From the NCBI RefSeq assembly GCF_000953675.1, contig NZ_LN679998.1:158116-222115 (forward strand): 64,000 bases of DNA, written 5' to 3'. The notes below the pieces were generated by a model. That model worked only from the letters and a program-made list of their open reading frames with translations, had not been told where the DNA came from and ran no database searches. The stretch's first letter is position 1; each line of letters begins with the position of its first letter. Made by a program: the position numbers and the translations under genes. The stretch comes from Paraclostridium sordellii (lineage in GTDB: Bacteria > Bacillota > Clostridia > Peptostreptococcales > Peptostreptococcaceae). Shown here piece after piece: positions 59,649-64,000 of this stretch.

Positions 59649-59692
59649 AAAAAATAAAAGCTAGGCCCTATAAAGCCTAGCTTTTATTTTTG
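59649..59692 (+). terminator. terminator after the hypothetical gene
   Basis: AAAAATAAAAGCTAGGC pairs with GCCTAGCTTTTATTTTT around an 8-base loop. The stem is 17 bp with T-rich 3' side. Confidence 0.9.
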
Positions 59693-59720
59693 ATAACAAT
59701 AAAAAGAAAGGAAGACAACT

Positions 59721-61325
59721 ATGTTAAGAGTTTCTAATATAAAATTAGATATAAATGATAGTCTAGATAACATAAAGAAATTAGTACTTAAGAAACTTAA
59801 AGTAAATGAAAATGAATTATTAAGTTATAAAATATACAAAGAATCTATAGATGCTAGAAAAAAGGGAAAAATTGATTTTGTATATACTGTAGATGTAGAA
59901 CTAAAAAATGAAAAAAACATATTAAAGAAATCTAAAATAAAAGATGTAGTAGAGGTTAAAGAAAAAAAATACTTAGACGTAAAAAGTGGTAGTCAAAAAC
60001 TAGAAAATAAACCTGTTGTTATAGGTAGTGGACCAGCTGGGTTATTTGCATCTTTAGTATTAGCCCAAAGAGGATATAATCCTATTTTATTAGAGAGGGG
60101 ATTAGACGTTGATACTAGAACAGAAGACATAAAAAAGTTCTGGGAAAGTGGAAAGTTTAATTCAAAATCAAATGTTCAGTTTGGTGAAGGTGGAGCAGGT
60201 ACTTTTTCAGATGGAAAGCTTACTACAAGAATAAAAGATATTAGATGTAGAAAAGTTCTTGAAGAGCTTGTAAACTTTGGAGCTCCAGAAGAGATATTAT
60301 ATTCTTATAAGCCGCACGTTGGGACTGATATATTAAAAGAAGTTGTAAAAAACATAAGAAAAGAAATTATTAGACTAGGTGGAGAAGTTAGATTTGGAGC
60401 CAAAGTAACAGATATAAAAATCAATAATAATAAAATAGAATCAATAACGATAAACAATGAAGAAAAGATTGATGCTGAAGTAGTTATATTGGCTATAGGG
60501 CATAGTGCAAGAGACACTTATAAAATGCTTTATGAAAATGGAGTTAAAATAACACAAAAACCTTTTGCTATAGGAGCAAGAATTGAACATCCACAAGAGA
60601 TGATAAACAAATCTCAATATAAGGAATTTTACAATCATCCAAGATTAGGAGCAGCTGACTATAGGTTAGTTGAGCATACATCAAATGGGAGAACAATATA
60701 TACATTCTGTATGTGTCCAGGAGGGACTGTTATAGCTTCAGCTTCAGAAGATGGACAAGTGGTTACAAATGGTATGAGTGAGCATGCTAGAGATAAGGAA
60801 AATGCAAACAGTGCTGTATTAGTTAATGTTTTACCTGAAGATTTTGGAAGTGATCATCCATTAGCCGGAGTATCATTCCAAGAAAAATATGAAAGACTAG
60901 CCTTTGAATTAGGTGGTAAAAATTATAAAGCGCCTATACAACTAGTAGGAGATTTCTTAAATGACAGAGTAAGTAATAATTTAGGAAGTGTAAATCCATC
61001 ATATAAACCAGGATATAAATTTGTAGATTTAAGGGATTGTCTACCTGAATTCGTGTGTGAGACTATGAAAGAAGGACTTCTTTTATTAGATAAAAAACTA
61101 CATGGATTTGCAATGGAGGATGCAGTTTTAACTGGAGTGGAAACTAGATCATCAGCACCTATAAGAATTGTTAGAGATGATGAAACTTTAGAATCTATAA
61201 ATGTTAAAGACTTTTATCCAAGTGGAGAGGGAGCTGGCTATGCAGGAGGTATAGTAACTGCTGCAGTAGATGGAATAAAATGTGCCGAAAAAATAATTAC
61301 TAAATATTCTGAAATAAATATTTAA
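59721..61325 (+). CDS. FAD-dependent dehydrogenase, COG2509-like
   Basis: A 534-residue flavoprotein. After an N-terminal domain of about 90 residues (KLVLKKLKVNENELLSYKIY), it has the dinucleotide-binding motif VVIGSGPAGLFASLVLAQRG (near 96-115), FGEGGAGTFSDGKLTTR, and VILAIGHSARDTY. The C-terminal FYPSGEGAGYAGGIVTAAVD completes the FAD site. These match a widespread family of uncharacterised FAD-dependent dehydrogenases of anaerobes. No substrate is known to me. It stands alone behind a terminator; its stop codon lies in the first Pho-box-like repeat of the next gene. Confidence 0.85.
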   Translation: MLRVSNIKLDINDSLDNIKKLVLKKLKVNENELLSYKIYKESIDARKKGKIDFVYTVDVELKNEKNILKKSKIKDVVEVKEKKYLDVKSGSQKLENKPVVIGSGPAGLFASLVLAQRGYNPILLERGLDVDTRTEDIKKFWESGKFNSKSNVQFGEGGAGTFSDGKLTTRIKDIRCRKVLEELVNFGAPEEILYSYKPHVGTDILKEVVKNIRKEIIRLGGEVRFGAKVTDIKINNNKIESITINNEEKIDAEVVILAIGHSARDTYKMLYENGVKITQKPFAIGARIEHPQEMINKSQYKEFYNHPRLGAADYRLVEHTSNGRTIYTFCMCPGGTVIASASEDGQVVTNGMSEHARDKENANSAVLVNVLPEDFGSDHPLAGVSFQEKYERLAFELGGKNYKAPIQLVGDFLNDRVSNNLGSVNPSYKPGYKFVDLRDCLPEFVCETMKEGLLLLDKKLHGFAMEDAVLTGVETRSSAPIRIVRDDETLESINVKDFYPSGEGAGYAGGIVTAAVDGIKCAEKIITKYSEINI

Positions 61326-61404
61326 CGAAAATTTAATAAAAATTTAATATATTTTTAATATTTAACGCAAATTTAACAAAAATATGTTGCTGGTTTGATA
61401 AAAT
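61321..61404 (+). promoter_or_regulatory. Pho-box-like direct repeats and -10 of the phosphate transporter gene
   Basis: TTTAAC or TTTAAT begins at 61321, 61332, 61343 and 61354, exactly 11 bases apart. A second set begins at 61361 and 61372, also 11 apart. Eleven-base spaced TTTAAC-like repeats are the layout of PhoB/PhoP binding sites. A -10-like TAAAAT lies at 61399-61404, about 21 bases after the last repeat, with no good -35, as expected for an activator-dependent promoter. The downstream gene is a phosphate transporter. Confidence 0.7.
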
Positions 61405-61461
61405 GAATGAGGTGCTATATTTGCAGACTAATTTTATAAATATTTCAAGGAGGAAATGAAA

Positions 61462-63084
61462 TTGGATATAGTAATTAGCCTTATGGGAGGATTGGGTTTA
61501 TTTCTATATGGAATGAACTTAATGGCAGAAGGTCTTGAGAAATCAGCAGGATCTAGACTTAAAAAGATAGTAGAACTTCTTACTAGTAACATATTTATGG
61601 GTGTACTTGTAGGAGCGTTTGTTACAGCAATTATACAAAGTAGTAGTGCAACTACTGTAATGGTAGTTGGGTTTGTTAATGCAGGAATAATGAATTTAAC
61701 ACAAGCAATAGGTGTTATAATGGGGGCTAATATAGGAACTACTATAACAGCTCAGCTTGTATCATTTGATTTAAAAGGACTTGCACCAGTAGCATTAGGT
61801 ATTGGTATAATTTTATATTTATTTGCTTCTAAGCCAAAAACTAAAAATATAGCAGAAATACTTATAGGATTTGGTATTTTATTTACTGGTATGGATTTTA
61901 TGAAGGAAGCAGTTGAGCCTTTATCAAAATACCAAGGTTTTACAGATATGTTAGTTACTTTTGGAGATCATCCAATCCTTGGGCTTTTATTAGGATTTGG
62001 GATAACTGCAATAGTTCAAAGTTCAAGTGCATCTATGGGTATGCTTATAGCTCTAGCATCACAAGGGTTAATACCATTAAGCGCAGCATTACCTATACTA
62101 TATGGGCAAAATATAGGTACTTGTGTTACATCATTAATATCAAGTGTTGGGGCGTCTAGTAATGCTAAAAGAGCAGCAGTAATGCACTTAATATTTAATG
62201 TTTTAGGAACTTTAGTATTCTTAATATTCTTAAATAAGCCAGTTGTTAGTATAGTAACTAGCATGGATCCAGGAGATGTTGCAAGACAATTAGCAAATAC
62301 ACATACATTATTTAATATAGTATCAGTTGTAATTTTATTACCATTTAGCAAGTTTATAATAAAACTTGCAGTAAAACTTGTACCTGAGAAACATACAGAT
62401 GATGATGATCATAAGGCTATAAAATATCTTGACGAAAGAATGGTTGAAACTCCATCTATAGCTGTTGCAAGTACAGTAAAAGAAACTTTAAGAATGGGTA
62501 AAAAAGCTAAAGAAAGTTTAACTTATGCAATAGATGGTTTTGTTGAGAAATCACAAGAAAAAGTTGATAAATCATTTAAAAGAGAAAAGACTGTAAATGA
62601 ATTACAAAAGGGAATATTAAATTATTTATTAAAATTATCAAAGGCTAATTTAGATGATGATTCTAGAGATATAGTAGATTCACTATTTAACACTGTTAAT
62701 GATATAGAGAGAATTGGAGATCATGCAGAAAATATAGCTGAGTTAGCACAAGATATAATAAATTCTGATTTCAAATTATCAGGACAAGGAACAGAAGAGG
62801 TTAAAGAACTTTATAATAAAGTTATAGCTACATATTCATATGCTCTTGAAGCTATGAAAAATTATGATGTAGACTTAGCATGTAGAGTTATAAAAATGGA
62901 AGAACAAGTAGACATGATGGAAAAATCGTGCAGAGCTAACCATATGCATAGATTGAATAATAATTTATGTGATATAGATACAGGTGTTATATTCTTAGAT
63001 TTAATATCTAATTTAGAAAGAGTATCTGATCATGCAGTAAATATAGCTCAACAAGTTATAGCTAATAAATTAGATTCAAAATAA
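61462..63084 (+). CDS. Na+/phosphate cotransporter with PhoU-like C-terminal domain
   Basis: A 540-residue NptA/PF02690-type sodium-dependent phosphate transporter. Two inverted repeats carry the substrate motif QSSS: AIIQSSSATTVMVVGFVNAG (near 50-70) and AIVQSSSASMGMLIALASQG (near 187-207). About nine TM segments are followed by a cytoplasmic PhoU-like helical domain (about 340-535) with NDIERIGDHAENIAELA and NLERVSDHAVNIAQQV. An ATG at 61456 is only 2 bases from AAGGAGG. The in-frame TTG at 61462 at 8 bases is the likely start. The Pho-box-like repeats upstream suggest induction by phosphate starvation. Confidence 0.93.
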   Translation: MDIVISLMGGLGLFLYGMNLMAEGLEKSAGSRLKKIVELLTSNIFMGVLVGAFVTAIIQSSSATTVMVVGFVNAGIMNLTQAIGVIMGANIGTTITAQLVSFDLKGLAPVALGIGIILYLFASKPKTKNIAEILIGFGILFTGMDFMKEAVEPLSKYQGFTDMLVTFGDHPILGLLLGFGITAIVQSSSASMGMLIALASQGLIPLSAALPILYGQNIGTCVTSLISSVGASSNAKRAAVMHLIFNVLGTLVFLIFLNKPVVSIVTSMDPGDVARQLANTHTLFNIVSVVILLPFSKFIIKLAVKLVPEKHTDDDDHKAIKYLDERMVETPSIAVASTVKETLRMGKKAKESLTYAIDGFVEKSQEKVDKSFKREKTVNELQKGILNYLLKLSKANLDDDSRDIVDSLFNTVNDIERIGDHAENIAELAQDIINSDFKLSGQGTEEVKELYNKVIATYSYALEAMKNYDVDLACRVIKMEEQVDMMEKSCRANHMHRLNNNLCDIDTGVIFLDLISNLERVSDHAVNIAQQVIANKLDSK

Positions 63085-63103
63085 TATTGATATAAAATAT
63101 ATA

Positions 63104-63136
63104 GAACTCCTGTATAAAATACAGGAGTTTTTTTGT
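63104..63136 (+). terminator. terminator of the phosphate transporter gene
   Basis: AACTCCTGTAT pairs with ATACAGGAGTT around AAA, followed by TTTTTT, 19 bases after the stop codon. Confidence 0.9.
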
Positions 63137-63194
63137 ATATAAAAATATTTAAAGGCAAATATTAAAATTAAATTAAAAAAATATTTATAATTAA

Positions 63195-63224
63195 TTGGAA
63201 AAAAATAATATTGTTTGATATAAT
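63195..63224 (+). promoter_or_regulatory. promoter of pgi
   Basis: TTGGAA (63195-63200) and TATAAT (63219-63224) with an 18-base spacer, 45 bases before the start codon. Confidence 0.65.
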
Positions 63225-63268
63225 TTTTAGTGTAAAACAAACTTTTAACAATAAGGAAGGGGTAAACT

Positions 63269-64000
63269 ATGAACAAGTTAAATTTTGATTATAGTAACTC
63301 TATTGGTTTCTTCAATCAACAAGAAATCGATTGTATGAGTGAATATGTGAAAGTTGCACATAATATGATACATAATAAAACAGGAGAGGGTAACGATTTC
63401 TTAGGATGGGTTAACTTACCTGAAAACTATGATAAAGAAGAATTTAATAGAATAAAAAAAGCTGCTCAAAAAATACAACAAGATTCAGATGTATTATTAG
63501 TTATAGGAATTGGTGGATCTTACTTAGGTGCCAGAGCTACAATAGAAACATTAGGACATTCTTTTAGAAATAATCTAACTAAAGGAGAAAGAAAATCGCC
63601 TGAAGTTTATTTTGTAGGTCAAAATATAAGCTCTACTTATATGCTTGACTTATTAGATGTTATAAAAGATAAAGATGTATCTATAAATGTTATATCTAAA
63701 TCAGGAACAACTACAGAACCTGCTATAGCATTTAGAGTATTTAAAGATTTCTTAGAAAAAAAATATGGAAAAGAAGAAGCTAGCAAAAGAATATATGCAA
63801 CAACTGATGCTAAAAAAGGTGCATTAAGAACATTAGCTGAAGAAGAAGGATATGAAACTTTTGTTATACCTGATGATGTAGGTGGACGATTCTCAGTTCT
63901 AACTCCAGTTGGATTATTACCAATAGCTGCATGTGGAATAGATATAGATGCCATAATGCAAGGAGCTAAAGATTCTATGGATGATTTTTCAAATCCTGAA
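63269..64000 (+). CDS. pgi: glucose-6-phosphate isomerase, 5' part
   Basis: Interconverts glucose 6-phosphate and fructose 6-phosphate. The first 244 codons are in the window and remain open at its end. The start ATG follows AAGGAAGGGG. The sugar-phosphate-binding motifs of the SIS-type fold are clear: [16 protein letters not shown] (near 70-85), [16 protein letters not shown] (near 140-155), and [15 protein letters not shown] (near 202-216). The full protein should have about 450 residues. Confidence 0.96.
   Translation, partial: MNKLNFDYSNSIGFFNQQEIDCMSEYVKVAHNMIHNKTGEGNDFLGWVNLPENYDKEEFNRIKKAAQKIQQDSDVLLVIGIGGSYLGARATIETLGHSFRNNLTKGERKSPEVYFVGQNISSTYMLDLLDVIKDKDVSINVISKSGTTTEPAIAFRVFKDFLEKKYGKEEASKRIYATTDAKKGALRTLAEEEGYETFVIPDDVGGRFSVLTPVGLLPIAACGIDIDAIMQGAKDSMDDFSNPE

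Overview
The window is AT-rich, gene-dense DNA from a low-GC Firmicute. Gene order and protein style (uvrB-uvrA; uvrC-hprK; murB-PHP-rapZ-yvcK-whiA-dnaE-pfkA-pyk; tig-clpP-clpX-lon-engB; a HydABC-type [FeFe] hydrogenase; a small second type IV pilus cluster) fit a class Clostridia anaerobe of the Peptostreptococcaceae, a relative of Clostridioides or Paraclostridium. That assignment is inference from content, not a database match. It is chromosomal core sequence. I saw no insertion sequence, prophage, CRISPR array or tRNA gene.

Layout: (1) 1-5.8 kb: the 3' end of a 5S rRNA gene, an acyl-CoA thioesterase, then uvrB-uvrA. (2) 5.8-14.1 kb: an oligopeptide ABC transporter locus. The permease and ATPase genes oppB-C-D-F run leftward behind a DUF3899-like membrane protein. 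Two substrate-binding lipoprotein genes run rightward. (3) 14.2-17 kb: uvrC-hprK. (4) 17-24.9 kb: a leftward three-gene [FeFe] hydrogenase operon, cardiolipin synthase, and a divergent pair of formate/nitrite-family channels. (5) 25-38.1 kb: the rightward housekeeping run murB to pyk, then a 23S rRNA uridine methyltransferase. (6) 38.2-43.7 kb: a cyclic-nucleotide-binding-domain protein without a DNA-binding domain, a possible small RNA, ligA, an RNase PH/RdgB fusion, a phosphodiesterase and a DUF2179 membrane protein. (7) 43.8-51.2 kb: the protein-quality-control block tig-clpP-clpX, two half-size ChrA proteins on the other strand, lon and engB. (8) 51.4-59.6 kb: a tandem P-loop ATPase, a six-gene type IV pilus cluster (pilB-C-pilin-M-N-O) and three poorly known genes. 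(9) 59.7-64 kb: a FAD-dependent dehydrogenase, a Na+/phosphate cotransporter behind a run of Pho-box-like repeats, and the start of pgi.

The most unusual observation is that both OppA-like lipoproteins (10604-12286 and 12473-14128) are circularly permuted. After the lipoprotein signal and a Ser/Gly linker they begin with what is normally the C-terminal domain III of OppA. They run through the usual OppA C-terminus straight into the usual N-terminus, and they stop at the strand where domain I normally crosses into domain III. Two diverged, intact copies share this order, so it is not an assembly error. It should leave only one covalent crossover between the two lobes instead of two. The second observation is that three genes (cls, pilB, pilM) have a Shine-Dalgarno sequence and conserved N-terminal residues that only fit initiation at ATT.
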